From a virus, in IMG/VR virus record IMGVR_UViG_3300043409_000645, positions 1-41,125 of that record: 41,125 nucleotides of DNA; one strand, given 5' to 3'. A program made the translations under genes and the position numbers. Numbering within the stretch: the stretch's first letter is position 1; each line of letters begins with the position of its first letter. Shown here piece by piece: positions 6,841 to 17,206 of this stretch. The notes below the pieces were generated by a model. The model was given only the letters and a program-made list of their open reading frames with translations, made no database searches and had not been told where the DNA came from.

Positions 6841-7310
6841 TAGTTCTCCTTTGGACTTGTTGGTTCTTTCTTCTTAGCCTTTACCTTAGTTACCTTAGCC
6901 TTTGCCTTATTCATAAGTGATGGCTCTGGCATCCAAGGGAACCAAGAAGAAGTATTGTTGCCACACTGCTTCTTAATGGATATATGCAGGTGTTTTTTAT
7001 GTTGATTAGGACCAGTATAAATGTTCTCGCCCTTAGCCTTTGACCAAATCTTTCCTTTAAAAATTAAATACTCAACTCGGTTATCTTTTTGTAACTCTGA
7101 ATAAATAAAAGAGCAATTAACTCCACTATCTGGGTCGTTAGTAAGATCTACCGCGTACCCTGAGTTGTGGTCTGAGTTAGGATTTTGTGTAACGTGAGCT
7201 TTAGATGGGAGCAGACCATCGGATGCTTTCATCCTCTTCGGCCATATTGCTGTTGCTTGACGCAGTACTGCTATTGCAGCAGGCGTCGCCTTTTTTGCAA
7301 GTGGAATCAT
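6840..7310 (-). CDS. Peptidase M15/D-Ala-D-Ala carboxypeptidase-like endolysin
   Basis: 156 residues. The zinc peptidase signature is intact: SDHNSGYAVDL gives H48 and D55, and HKKHLHISI gives the H-x-H pair (H107, H109). The N-terminal ATAIWPKRMKASDG is typical of actinophage M15-like lysins. The last 25 residues are a lysine-rich tail (KAKAKVTKVKAKKK), probably for wall or membrane binding. There is no signal peptide, so export depends on the holin. It cuts peptidoglycan peptides (known of family). Confidence 0.88.
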   Translation of the reverse strand: MIPLAKKATPAAIAVLRQATAIWPKRMKASDGLLPSKAHVTQNPNSDHNSGYAVDLTNDPDSGVNCSFIYSELQKDNRVEYLIFKGKIWSKAKGENIYTGPNQHKKHLHISIKKQCGNNTSSWFPWMPEPSLMNKAKAKVTKVKAKKKEPTSPKEN

Positions 7311-7510
7311 TATTTTCCTCGTTGTAATAAAATTTGATAGAGTTTGTCAACTTTTTCCTCTAATCTATTGACTTGGTCGCGTAAGGAATTGCCACCGTTT
7401 GGACGAAATTCATACATCAATGATTTAAATATCCATCTAAATCCTGTGATAATTGCTCCTAGTATTCCTATACCAGTTGCTATAAACATAGCCCAATCGT
7501 TAGCAGACAT
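7310..7510 (-). CDS. Membrane-anchored coiled-coil protein in lysis cassette
   Basis: 66 residues: one transmembrane helix (about 6-26, WAMFIATGIGILGAIITGF) then a heptad-like charged helix (QVNRLEEKVDKLYQILLQ). It has GGAGAA before the ATG and overlaps the endolysin start as TAATG. The topology resembles phage holin-associated or DUF2746-like proteins; it could be a second holin, antiholin or spanin-like helper. Position supports a lysis role, but the exact job is unproven. Confidence 0.65.
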   Translation of the reverse strand: MSANDWAMFIATGIGILGAIITGFRWIFKSLMYEFRPNGGNSLRDQVNRLEEKVDKLYQILLQRGK

Positions 7511-7519
7511 TTTTTCTCC

Positions 7520-9727
7520 TTAAATGCTTCTAATTGTTACTAATAAAACGCCGCCGTAACCAGAGAAGCGTTTGTCGGTAGGGGTTTTGTTGGTAAAATC
7601 CATCTCTTCAATGAGTCCAAGGAATGATTCACCAGTACGGAAATCTTGTACACGAATGGTGTCACCAACATTTTCAACTTGCTCCAGTGCAGACATACGG
7701 TCATAAGCTGAACCTTCATAGCCTGACTTGTTATTAAATTTATCTGACTCACCGTCATAGCACATTACTGGGAATTGAATAAGGCGCTGACGTGGAATAG
7801 ATGGAAGAGAATTAACCTGATATCCAGTAAAGAGTGGACCCTTGGTTGAGTCAGTAGATGAACGAGTCATTACAAACTTAAAGCCAAGGTACTGTTGTGG
7901 TCCCTGTGGATACGGAATACCTACTTGGTCAAGTTCTGAACCTTGAGTAAAAACACCAAGGTTAAATTCAGTTCCATTTGCTGCAACAGAAAGTATGTTT
8001 AATCCACCATCGGTTGTATTAAAACGTGGAGTAAGTAACTTAAAGATTTTGTTTTCTAATGTGTTGTAACGAATAAAGCCAGTACGTAGTTCTGCTTCTG
8101 GTATTAATTCTGTAGCATCTTCTATGTATACAGTTCCATCTGCACCATTGCCTGCATTACAAAATGCCAGGCGTGATGCCTCCCCCATAAAGGCACACGC
8201 TGTTGTGTAATGAGTAAGAGTATCTGTTGAATCATACAAATCCCAAGCATAAGCAAATACAAGGCTTGACACTTCTTGTCCTAAGTTAATACGAGTAACG
8301 CCTACTTGTCCGTCTACACCTGTGGCGCACCATATAAATTTATCTCTAAAGGCAAAATCGTATGTAGGCTGAGTTGTTTCAAAGATAAGTGGACCGTAGT
8401 TAATAGATCCATCCTGGTCAGAGACTGCAGCAATACGTACACCTTGGTTAGTTCCAATAGCCATATAACCTAAGTAATAAGAAATCTTAAATGTTGTTTC
8501 ACCTACTGGTAATTCAGCTGCTGTAATAGCGCTGGTTAATGTAGGCATAGCGCCTGCTGTAGTCAATGTGAACTTATAAATATTAGATTGGATGCCGCTA
8601 TATCCTGAGATGTAAATTGCAGCTCCTGAAGATGTAATGCTAGTAAAGATATGATCTGGGTCATTGTGTGAGTAAACCGCAGCAGGTAGTGAAGTAGCAG
8701 TGGATGAAAACTCATAAACCTTATCATTGACACACATAATAAGACGTTCTTTAGTGTATTCAATAACAGCATTTGTTACAGTAATACTATTTTCAGTAAT
8801 CATTAAGGTAGGAGATACAGAACTATCATCAGACAATAACTTCTTGTATACTCTAAGTCGTGGAGTTCCACTTGCTGTTACGTTAGTAACCCAGTAGGCA
8901 TAGACTCCATCATCACAAATTGCGTGTACTGGGTAATCAGTACCAGATGTGTAGTCAATAAAGTGAATTACTTCAGCGACACCAGTACCAACTGGGGACA
9001 CGGCAGTAGACGCCACGTTAGATTCTGTCTTAGCATAAGTAAAAGTTGTAGTTGTAGGTACGCCAGTGATGCGGTAGGTACCATTAAACGTTGCGTCTAC
9101 ACCAGTAATAATAATTTCCATACCAGTTGATAAACCGTGAACTGCTGTTGTAGTCAGCGTTGCTACGTTAGATGTAAGTGCCTTATTACTAATAGATACA
9201 GTAATCTGTGGAAATATTTTATCTACATCATATTCATCCGCTAGTAACACGCCGTTATAGGTGTTGCTGTTTTTATCCCACTGAATAGATCGCATAATTT
9301 GCCAAGGACGACCATCGGTTCTAATGCCACCAGTTGTGATGTGTTGATTAGATACGTTTTTAAGAAGCGTTACTTGACCCTTGCTCCATACGTCACAGCC
9401 TTTGCTGTATGTGTACTGGAATCGTAACGACTCATCTTGTGCTGGCTCAAAGAATCTAATACCTTGACCTAAATGAAATGTTGACTGACTTCTAATCCAC
9501 CAACCAGTCAAGGTCTGCTCACCTGGTTCACGAGTAGTATCAAGTTGCTGCTTGCGGTACTGAGCCGTTACGCGGCGATACGGAGTCTCATCGCTGGTTT
9601 CCAAGAAAAAGGGTTGACCAGCAATAGCAATGTCGTAAGCAACAGATGTAAGACCAAACGAACCAGTGGTTACTGGGTTAGACAGTGGGTACGGGATTGG
9701 ATCCGTAATGTCTGCGCCGTATGGCAT
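7520..9727 (-). CDS. Large beta-rich tail protein (nozzle/tail-tubular-B-like candidate)
   Basis: 735 residues, rich in short beta strands with repeated aromatic/Gly turns, consistent with a propeller or beta-solenoid. Residues about 175-255 look like an inserted Ig-like module (VSISNKALTSNVATL..., NGTYRITGVPTTTTFTYAK) that occurs in many phage tail proteins. It is the last structural gene before lysis and has AGGAGG before ATG. In a short-tailed phage a protein of this size and fold is a good candidate for the tail nozzle, by analogy with T7 gp12; this is inference from size, composition and position. Confidence 0.55.
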   Translation of the reverse strand: MPYGADITDPIPYPLSNPVTTGSFGLTSVAYDIAIAGQPFFLETSDETPYRRVTAQYRKQQLDTTREPGEQTLTGWWIRSQSTFHLGQGIRFFEPAQDESLRFQYTYSKGCDVWSKGQVTLLKNVSNQHITTGGIRTDGRPWQIMRSIQWDKNSNTYNGVLLADEYDVDKIFPQITVSISNKALTSNVATLTTTAVHGLSTGMEIIITGVDATFNGTYRITGVPTTTTFTYAKTESNVASTAVSPVGTGVAEVIHFIDYTSGTDYPVHAICDDGVYAYWVTNVTASGTPRLRVYKKLLSDDSSVSPTLMITENSITVTNAVIEYTKERLIMCVNDKVYEFSSTATSLPAAVYSHNDPDHIFTSITSSGAAIYISGYSGIQSNIYKFTLTTAGAMPTLTSAITAAELPVGETTFKISYYLGYMAIGTNQGVRIAAVSDQDGSINYGPLIFETTQPTYDFAFRDKFIWCATGVDGQVGVTRINLGQEVSSLVFAYAWDLYDSTDTLTHYTTACAFMGEASRLAFCNAGNGADGTVYIEDATELIPEAELRTGFIRYNTLENKIFKLLTPRFNTTDGGLNILSVAANGTEFNLGVFTQGSELDQVGIPYPQGPQQYLGFKFVMTRSSTDSTKGPLFTGYQVNSLPSIPRQRLIQFPVMCYDGESDKFNNKSGYEGSAYDRMSALEQVENVGDTIRVQDFRTGESFLGLIEEMDFTNKTPTDKRFSGYGGVLLVTIRSI

Positions 9728-9738
9728 TTATCCTCCTA

Positions 9739-9747
9739 TGGTACTAT
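9739..9747 (+). promoter_or_regulatory. Extended -10 promoter of reversed methyltransferase gene
   Basis: TGG-TACTAT ends six bases before the ATG at 9754, with no ribosome-binding site (the AGGAGG here is on the other strand and serves the leftward tail gene). This fits leaderless transcription of an autonomous accessory gene. Confidence 0.5.
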
Positions 9748-9753
9748 TGGATT

Positions 9754-10437
9754 ATGACTCTTGATATAAAAACTATTCCGCCAGTGGTTATAGAATCAGG
9801 CATATACGGTTGCGTTGAGATAGAACGCAAAGGCAATTACTATTATTTGAAACATTCTGGAATTAAATGGAATATTTATACAATACCTAATATGCGTGAA
9901 TATCACGAGCAATGGTCAGGTTATGATCTTGCCTATGGTGATGTTTTAATTTCAGGATTTGGCTTTGGTCAAATAGCCACTTGGTTAGCATCAAAACCAG
10001 AAGTAAAATCAGTTACTGTTATAGAAAAATGTGAAGATATAGTCACTGCATTTTTGGCTAACAATATTATGCCTAGCAATGTAACTGTAGTTATAGATGA
10101 CGCTAATACTTATTCAACAGATAAAAAATATGATTGTATAATTTATGACCATATAGCCAATGGAACACACAAACCTGACTTTTATAAAAATATATGTTCT
10201 GCTGCTAAAAATATAAAGCACGACGTATTTTGGTTTTGGTCTTTAGAGTTTTATTACGCTAAATATTATTATGGTATGAACTCAGAACATATGTACTATA
10301 ACCCAATAGATTTTTTACAATTTGATTTTAGTCGTAGTTGGCAAAAACTACGCCAGGTTCTTGATATGCCAACTATACCTAACTTATCAAAAGATAAAAT
10401 AGATTCTTATATGAAATCTTTTTTTCTTAGGAAGTAA
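9754..10437 (+). CDS. Class I SAM-dependent methyltransferase-like protein, reversed in late operon
   Basis: 227 residues. The SAM-binding pattern is ISGFGFGQIATWLA (motif I), SVTVIEKCEDIV with an acidic strand end, DDANTY and CIIYDHIA, close to spermidine-synthase-like methyltransferases. It is rightward while all neighbours are leftward, it is visibly more AT-rich, and its stop abuts the stop of the next gene without a gap. These are hallmarks of an inserted accessory gene (moron). Substrate is unknown. ATG 9754 was chosen over 9721 because the longer start would overlap the promoter box. Confidence 0.65.
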   Translation: MTLDIKTIPPVVIESGIYGCVEIERKGNYYYLKHSGIKWNIYTIPNMREYHEQWSGYDLAYGDVLISGFGFGQIATWLASKPEVKSVTVIEKCEDIVTAFLANNIMPSNVTVVIDDANTYSTDKKYDCIIYDHIANGTHKPDFYKNICSAAKNIKHDVFWFWSLEFYYAKYYYGMNSEHMYYNPIDFLQFDFSRSWQKLRQVLDMPTIPNLSKDKIDSYMKSFFLRK

Positions 10438-11130
10438 TTATTTATATTTTTTAGGTTGTCTAAACAAAGATTTATAACCATCAAAAAATTTGGTTCTAAG
10501 TTTAATAGTAGTTTTGTTTTGATTGTTTCTATCTTCATCATTGCCAATTTCCATTTGCCAAGATTCTCTTTTGAATGGAATAACCTGAACCATAGGTGTA
10601 CCAGCTGGAATAATTCCTTTATAAGTAACATCATTTAATACAAATGGAAAATTTACTGGAGAGTCATATTGATCTGTGTCTACAACTGCAGGAAGAATAT
10701 TAAATATTGATTCCCTGTGAAATGGTTGAACAAACATAACAGAGTAACCTGGTTCAGTTTTAATAGCCCAAGGGTTTATCCACTTAGGATAAGAAGTTTT
10801 GTGTCCATTTCTATTTGGATGATTAGGAGCTTGTTCTACTGGATGAAACTGTATGGGACCAAACGAAGGCCATTCAAACCAAGGTTCGCCATCTCGTTGT
10901 GAGATCCATACATCTACTGGTGTGAATAAGATATAACCCGCAGCTATGGCATCGAATACTGGCATACAACGTTTGATGGTTGCTGATGTACTTCCTTCTC
11001 CGTTGGGTTGTTTTTCCCCACCCATATACGACTCAAGGTTTTTATACCAATCTGGTATACAGGTGTATGCAGGTTTTGGAGCGAAGTCGTCAGGAACACC
11101 TGACGTATTCGTAAAAGTTATATTAGGCAT
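10438..11130 (-). CDS. Uncharacterised tail-region accessory protein (DUF6065-like?)
   Basis: 230 residues rich in aromatic and proline residues (WFEWPSFGP, PKWINPWAIKTEPGYSVMFVQPFHRES, PVNFPFVL, IIPAGTPMVQVIPFKRESW). The pattern resembles an uncharacterised family in environmental phages and cyanophages that I believe corresponds to DUF6065, though I could not check. No catalytic motif is evident. It has no Shine-Dalgarno but has its own extended -10 box upstream, and forms a convergent pair with the methyltransferase. Confidence 0.5.
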   Translation of the reverse strand: MPNITFTNTSGVPDDFAPKPAYTCIPDWYKNLESYMGGEKQPNGEGSTSATIKRCMPVFDAIAAGYILFTPVDVWISQRDGEPWFEWPSFGPIQFHPVEQAPNHPNRNGHKTSYPKWINPWAIKTEPGYSVMFVQPFHRESIFNILPAVVDTDQYDSPVNFPFVLNDVTYKGIIPAGTPMVQVIPFKRESWQMEIGNDEDRNNQNKTTIKLRTKFFDGYKSLFRQPKKYK

Positions 11131-11136
11131 AGATCT

Positions 11137-11145
11137 AGCATAGCA
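11137..11145 (-). promoter_or_regulatory. Extended -10 promoter (leaderless) for 11130 gene
   Basis: On the minus strand TGC-TATGCT ends six bases before the ATG at 11130 and no ribosome-binding site is present. Spacing matches the boxes at 5799 and 9742. No -35 is apparent. Confidence 0.5.
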
Positions 11146-11406
11146 CTAGACTTGAAATTCCTCAGCAATTTCTTCAAAAGGTGGATATTCTGGTAGTGGG
11201 ACCCAAGCATTCGTTACTTCATCCCATTGCCTTCCAATGCCTGCAATGCCGTGTTGGCAACAACAAATAATCTTGAAAGCACCAAGGGATATTTTTACAT
11301 CTTCTAATAATTGATGATTATGTGCCAATTCATCAAACACTGCAACATTTATTACAATATTGTTTTCGTCAAGAAATGCGTGTTCGTGCCATTCTAAATG
11401 TGTCAT
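11146..11406 (-). CDS. Hypothetical protein (86 aa)
   Basis: 86 residues with an acidic C-terminus and a CCCQHG segment near the middle. ATG overlaps the fibre gene stop as ATGA, so it is translationally coupled to the glycine-rich fibre protein and may be a chaperone or small tail component. No family recognised. Confidence 0.6.
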   Translation of the reverse strand: MTHLEWHEHAFLDENNIVINVAVFDELAHNHQLLEDVKISLGAFKIICCCQHGIAGIGRQWDEVTNAWVPLPEYPPFEEIAEEFQV

Positions 11407-12551
11407 ATTCTAATTACCACCAATCCGTTACCGCCTGCTCCGCCAGTAGAGTTGTATGTATGACTGTTAAGAGGACTAGAATTAGTGTTTCCACCACCAC
11501 CGCCTCCTCCGCCAGTTCCATTTGTGCCAGCACTACCAGGGTTTAGAGTAGACGTATTGGATATTACTCCTCCATTACCACCTCCACCTGAACCACCACT
11601 AGCGTTTCCACCACCACCGCCACCACCTATTGTGAAGTTAGTAAAGTAGTTAGCGCCATTGCCACCGTTGCCGCCTTGGCCAAATCCGTTTCCGTTTGCA
11701 CCAGCATTGGTTTTACCACCGCCGCCACCGCCAGCATAGGAATCATTAGCAGTATTGCGAAAAGCACCACCACCAGAAGTTCCTTGACCTGCAGTTCCAG
11801 CACCTACAACAAATGTACCTTGTCCACCTGCACCACCGCCTGAACCACCTGCACCACCAGAACCAGTTCCACCAAAACCACCACCAGTAGCTGTAATATT
11901 AAAAGCGTTACTGTTGCTTCCTGCGTTTCCAGAGCTTGCTGAAACACCAGTTCCACCAGCTCCAATAGTGACAACATAATTTGCAACGTTTGCCGTTGTA
12001 TTAGATTGAAGAACACCGCCAGCACCACCACCTGCACCTGCTCTAGTAGCACCTGTAACGTTTCTAGTTGAGTATGTTTCTATTCCACCAGCACCACCAC
12101 CGCCACCTGCGACAATTAGATAAGCAACTGTTTGACTTCCAGCGTTAACGGTAAAGTTACCAGTTGTGTTAAAAATAAGGTAAGTGTATGTACCATCATT
12201 ATTAGTTGTGTTAGCATTTGAACTGTATGCAAATGCAGCAGTAGGTGTTACTGAGTTAGACGCAGCTGATGCATCAGAATTTACACCATAAGATGTTTGT
12301 GCTATTATTGTAAATGTATAAGCGGTTCCATTTGTTAAACCAGATACTGTAATCGGAGACGATGTAGCAGATCCTGTAATGCTACCTGGAGATGATGTAG
12401 CTACATATGTAACAGTTCCCCCTTTGCCTGTATAGGTAGGCGCTGTAAATGGAACACTAACGCTACCGTTGGTTGAAAGGTCAGTTGCTGTACCAATGGT
12501 AGGTGTTCCTGGTTTTTTACCACCAGATGCTGCTGATGTTATAATTAACAT
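11403..12551 (-). CDS. Glycine-rich tail fibre/adhesin with FN3-like domain
   Basis: 382 residues. Residues about 15-110 look like a fibronectin type III domain (VSGLTNGTAYTFTIIAQTSYG...); about 120-150 is a small beta segment; the remainder is a glycine-rich domain with long G-G-G runs, closed by the hydrophobic end LVVIRI typical of phage adhesins with glycine-rich polyproline-II-like tips. It sits among tail genes. Likely an exposed receptor-binding or adhesion protein. Confidence 0.75.
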   Translation of the reverse strand: MLIITSAASGGKKPGTPTIGTATDLSTNGSVSVPFTAPTYTGKGGTVTYVATSSPGSITGSATSSPITVSGLTNGTAYTFTIIAQTSYGVNSDASAASNSVTPTAAFAYSSNANTTNNDGTYTYLIFNTTGNFTVNAGSQTVAYLIVAGGGGGAGGIETYSTRNVTGATRAGAGGGAGGVLQSNTTANVANYVVTIGAGGTGVSASSGNAGSNSNAFNITATGGGFGGTGSGGAGGSGGGAGGQGTFVVGAGTAGQGTSGGGAFRNTANDSYAGGGGGGKTNAGANGNGFGQGGNGGNGANYFTNFTIGGGGGGGNASGGSGGGGNGGVISNTSTLNPGSAGTNGTGGGGGGGGNTNSSPLNSHTYNSTGGAGGNGLVVIRI

Positions 12552-13417
12552 TATACCGCCAAATCTCCTAGTAATAGGAATGTGTTAGACGCTATACAAA
12601 TAAGTGCCGCTGTTGAATATTGAGTTCTTAATAAAGTTCCAGGAGTAGAATAAATAACAGATGTTCCATCATCATCAATAGTTACCACACCAGTTCCAAG
12701 TCCTGCAATAGCAATCTGTTCACCTACTGCAAAAATACCGTTAGGCACTGTAATTGTTTTATTACTAGATGAGGTCATAGTAATTAACTTGCCAGCATCA
12801 GATGCAATTAAGGTATAATTATCTGTCTTGGTATTTAATTCAACATTGATTGGACTCCAAGACAAAGTAGAACCATCAGTTGTAAGATATTGTCCACCAT
12901 TGCTTGTTTGAGATGGAATTTCCGTAGAAAGTGCAGCCCATTTAATACCTGCACTTTCTGCGCTATCTGCAGTAAGAATATATCCGTTAGTTCCAAGTCC
13001 TACACGAGCAACTACACCTGAACCAGTTGCTGCAATTAAATCACCTTTAGTAGTTACTAAAGATTCTGGTATTGCGCCATCGGCTGTTGCTACACCATTG
13101 CGAAAAAAGATAAGGTCATCGCTAGTAAGTACGTGTTTAATTGTTGCACCTGATGCGTGACTAATAGCAGTAGATCCCGCTTCACCACGAGTAATAGTAA
13201 AATCATTACCAGAGTTAGCGGTAATAAAACAAATTTCTTCATTGGATGTATCTGGGTCAATAGCTACCGTAAATTGGTCTACGTTACCTGCACCAAGGGT
13301 TATTCCACCAAGAAGTGCTGAAGCAGTACCAGCTGATACGGTTGTTGTAGTAGCGCTATTTGACAGGCTTCCTGCCAACGTTGTCTCTACACTGATACTG
13401 GAATATTCACGTGTCAT
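12551..13417 (-). CDS. Tail fibre protein with shared C-terminal domain
   Basis: 288 residues. The N-terminal about 105 residues (TTLAGSLSNSATTTTVSAG..., FTITRGEAGSTAISHASG) resemble a widespread virion-attachment domain. The last about 95 residues (YTLIASDAGKLI..., TPGTLLRTQYS..., LLLGDLAV) align by eye with the C-terminus of the collagen-like protein at 15384-16550, so the two share a terminal trimerisation or tip domain. Start has AAGGA. Confidence 0.65.
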   Translation of the reverse strand: MTREYSSISVETTLAGSLSNSATTTTVSAGTASALLGGITLGAGNVDQFTVAIDPDTSNEEICFITANSGNDFTITRGEAGSTAISHASGATIKHVLTSDDLIFFRNGVATADGAIPESLVTTKGDLIAATGSGVVARVGLGTNGYILTADSAESAGIKWAALSTEIPSQTSNGGQYLTTDGSTLSWSPINVELNTKTDNYTLIASDAGKLITMTSSSNKTITVPNGIFAVGEQIAIAGLGTGVVTIDDDGTSVIYSTPGTLLRTQYSTAALICIASNTFLLLGDLAV

Positions 13418-13426
13418 TATTTTTCC

Positions 13427-14329
13427 TTATTTGCTGTAGTGAACGCGGATTGGATAACGGTTTTGCATTTTAATTGATTCTTCCTGCAAGCGTTGCTGGA
13501 ATAAAGCAAAGACATATTTAGAACTTGAAGCACCTGCAGTTGATGGTAATTTAGCATCAGCTAAATCTGCTTCGGCTGACGTGAGGTTGATACGACCTGT
13601 ATCCACGTATGAGAGGAGTCTGTAAGAAGCACCAAGAGTAACGACGTCTCGGCACGATTCTGGTAATCCCGTAACATCAGAGAAATCATCATTAGAGTTA
13701 GTAAGGGTATTTGGGATAGCCGAATACCATACTTGGACGTTACGACCAGGCATAATTTTTTCATAAAGGTTCACCGTTGCTGTAGTGTCAAATGCTGATA
13801 CGTTAGCCATACGATCCATACGCCAACGGTTTACTGGCAGCCATTCGCGAGATGGACCAACTGTTTGCCAAGAAATAAATAGTGCATCACGAGCTTGTGC
13901 TGGTAATGGATACGCAACTTGCGCTGCGTTAAAAGTAAATACTGTTGATTGTGTTGAAAACAGTTTAGGATAAAAAGAATTAATTGTATCGTTAATTGCT
14001 TGTTTAACAATAGTTCGTGGGAATGTTGGCGTTAATGTAATTTGTGCATTTTCTGCGTGAGGTGAAGGTGTAGTACCTTGATACCCACGACCAAAGCCTG
14101 GGATAACATTAAGTGTATTGTTGCCCCTATTAAATGAGTCAATCCAGATTAGTTCATTATCAATTTCAACGATACCTTTAGCAAGGTTGTCTGCCGATCC
14201 AATAATAATACTTGTGTCTGTTGAAGTGATACCACCAGGGTTTGCAAGATAGGTAATGCGGTCTTGACGCAGGGTGTAACCAGCAAGGTTTGACCGTACT
14301 TCGTCAATCATTTCAGCTAGTGTTGCCAT
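13427..14329 (-). CDS. Head-tail adaptor/tail structural protein candidate
   Basis: 300 residues beginning with a helical segment (LAEMIDEVRSNLAGY), then a beta region with FTFNAAQVAYPLP, and a helical SCRDVVTLGASYRLL segment near 225-240. This architecture resembles podoviral adaptor (tail-tubular-A-like) proteins that join portal and nozzle. AAGG precedes ATG. The function is inferred from fold pattern and position; no strict signature is available. Confidence 0.5.
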   Translation of the reverse strand: MATLAEMIDEVRSNLAGYTLRQDRITYLANPGGITSTDTSIIIGSADNLAKGIVEIDNELIWIDSFNRGNNTLNVIPGFGRGYQGTTPSPHAENAQITLTPTFPRTIVKQAINDTINSFYPKLFSTQSTVFTFNAAQVAYPLPAQARDALFISWQTVGPSREWLPVNRWRMDRMANVSAFDTTATVNLYEKIMPGRNVQVWYSAIPNTLTNSNDDFSDVTGLPESCRDVVTLGASYRLLSYVDTGRINLTSAEADLADAKLPSTAGASSSKYVFALFQQRLQEESIKMQNRYPIRVHYSK

Positions 14330-15374
14330 TTACCTTCTCCTCATAGAACATAACGTTCTTCTGTAGTCGTTCATCATCGGGTGATATCTTTAGTGCTCGT
14401 TTGCCGTACTCCAACGCTTCATCCCATTTTTGTAGATTCCACGCTGATACTGCTATTAGGTCATCTGCCATATGAGACCAAGCCCATTCCTCAGACATAA
14501 ATTCTGAGGTTTTCACAGTTTGTTCTAAAGAAATCTTTGCTATTTTGTTGCATTCTTCCCACCGTTTTTGGTGGTAGTAAAAATTAGCTAGTGCTAAAAT
14601 TGATTCTTTACTTTGATAAACTTCAGTTGCTTTTATTAAATGTTCTTCTGCGTTATCGGTATCCATTTTAGATAAAATACGAAGTGCATAACTTTTTTCT
14701 GCTGGAAATACACTGACATCTAAATAACGCTTTAAGTTTTCCGTAGATTCCTTAGCCATATTGTGATAAAAATATTCTCTACCTAAGTAATATAAGTTAC
14801 GTGCAGTTGGATCTTCCTCTGCTGCTTTCTTAAGCATTGGTAGATAATTGCCGCGTGACTTTTCACCATCTGGTAAGTGCCACGATTCAATATCAAACAT
14901 CTTAGATGTCTCTTCACTTTCACGGTAATACCCACTGGGTACTTCGTGTATCGGATAGACCCATCTAACGTTTTGCCTTGTATGAATTCTGAACCCATCA
15001 AACTGTGCTTTGACAGTTCCATCAGGATTAAAGTCCGTTACAAATCTATAGCGTGGTTTGTGGATACCTTCAGCAAAAGCCTTTTCTAATTCTGCTCGCC
15101 AACCTGGTTTCATTATTTCATCCAAATCCATTGCAATACAGTAATCAGCATCGGCTGGTACTAGAGCAAGACTTGCGTTTCTAGCATCATCAAATCGCCA
15201 AGGTTTTACACTGATTGTATAAATTTGTATGCCAAGTTCCTTGGCTATCTCAACAGTTCTATCTGTTGAACCAGTATCTGCTATGACGTGATAGTCAGCA
15301 TCCTTGGTAGATTCAAACCAGCGCTTGACGTGTTTTTCTTCGTTCAAGGCAATGCTATAAACGGCTACTTTCAT
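14313..15374 (-). CDS. Family 2 glycosyltransferase with TPR-like C-terminal half
   Basis: 353 residues. GT-A domain about 1-180: VAVYSIALNEEKHVKRWF, ADTGSTDRT and the metal-binding AMDLDE (D83, D85). The second half is a helical repeat region (NLYYLGREYFYH, YALRILSKM, ALANFYYHQKRW, WDEALEYGKRAL) resembling TPR units, an arrangement known in phage and bacterial GT2 proteins that glycosylate peptide substrates. It sits between fibre genes, so it may glycosylate tail fibres or host surface structures. It has no Shine-Dalgarno; TAAGAT six bases before ATG may be a leaderless -10, although it overlaps the upstream stop codon. Confidence 0.85.
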   Translation of the reverse strand: MKVAVYSIALNEEKHVKRWFESTKDADYHVIADTGSTDRTVEIAKELGIQIYTISVKPWRFDDARNASLALVPADADYCIAMDLDEIMKPGWRAELEKAFAEGIHKPRYRFVTDFNPDGTVKAQFDGFRIHTRQNVRWVYPIHEVPSGYYRESEETSKMFDIESWHLPDGEKSRGNYLPMLKKAAEEDPTARNLYYLGREYFYHNMAKESTENLKRYLDVSVFPAEKSYALRILSKMDTDNAEEHLIKATEVYQSKESILALANFYYHQKRWEECNKIAKISLEQTVKTSEFMSEEWAWSHMADDLIAVSAWNLQKWDEALEYGKRALKISPDDERLQKNVMFYEEKVNGNTS

Positions 15375-15383
15375 AAGCTTATC

Positions 15384-16542
<1,159 letters not shown>

Positions 16543-16550
<8 letters not shown>

Positions 16551-16890
16551 CTATAGTCACCGCTCCTGTCACAATAAATTGTCCTTCTAAAATTCGAGTA
16601 ATTACCGAGCCTGAGTCAAGTACTAGGTCATAGACATAAGTGTTTGCTCTAATTGCTCCAGTAACTGCAGCGCTAAGAGTTACGGTTATTTGACCTAATC
16701 CACCGTTAATAGCAATTTCACCATTTGCTGACGTAGCAACGGTTGTTGTAGTTGTTGCTCCAATGAATGGACGCACAGTCATAGTTGCTGTGTAATTTGT
16801 AAGATTCCAGGGAGTACCATTATTTTTAATGGTAAACTGAAAATTAAATGTAGTTGCTTGTTCTACTACTAGGTTAAAGCGAGCACTCAC
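16543..16890 (-). CDS. Beta-sandwich tail protein (BppU-like N-terminal fold)
   Basis: 115 residues from GTG 16890, which overlaps the upstream stop as GTGA. The pattern [23 protein letters not shown] followed by alternating strands resembles the N-terminal domain of phage baseplate/fibre proteins such as BppU. It directly precedes the collagen-like fibre and overlaps it by 8 nt, suggesting it attaches that fibre to the virion. Confidence 0.55.
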
Positions 16891-17177
16891 GAGGCCACCT
16901 GACGTAGCGCAGCAGCTGGCTCCAGTCCTGTAGTACCAGCAATCTTGTTGCAGATACCAGCAATGTCTAGCCAATTATTACGGTCAGGAATTCCATAACC
17001 AATATTAAGGCAACCGACTGTATCGGTTACTGTACCAAGAGTTACGTTTGCTGCAATAGCCCAGGCTTGAGCAGCGCCTGCTGTATCAAGATAAGCAGAA
17101 CGTGGGGGATAGGTGCCACCGTTAGCAAGACGATTTAATTCGTCTACAAGTGTTGAACCGAATATTCCGTATGACAC
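16887..17177 (-). CDS. Hypothetical virion-region protein (96 aa)
   Basis: 96 residues, GTG start with GAGG nearby. Contains LDTAGAAQAWAIAAN and NNWLDIAGICNKIAG segments; no recognised domain. It lies between small head-region genes and tail fibre genes with coupled overlaps, so it is probably a minor structural or assembly protein. Confidence 0.6.
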   Translation of the reverse strand: MSYGIFGSTLVDELNRLANGGTYPPRSAYLDTAGAAQAWAIAANVTLGTVTDTVGCLNIGYGIPDRNNWLDIAGICNKIAGTTGLEPAAALRQVAS

Positions 17178-17206
17178 CTATTACCTCACTTCTTATTTGT
17201 TTACTT

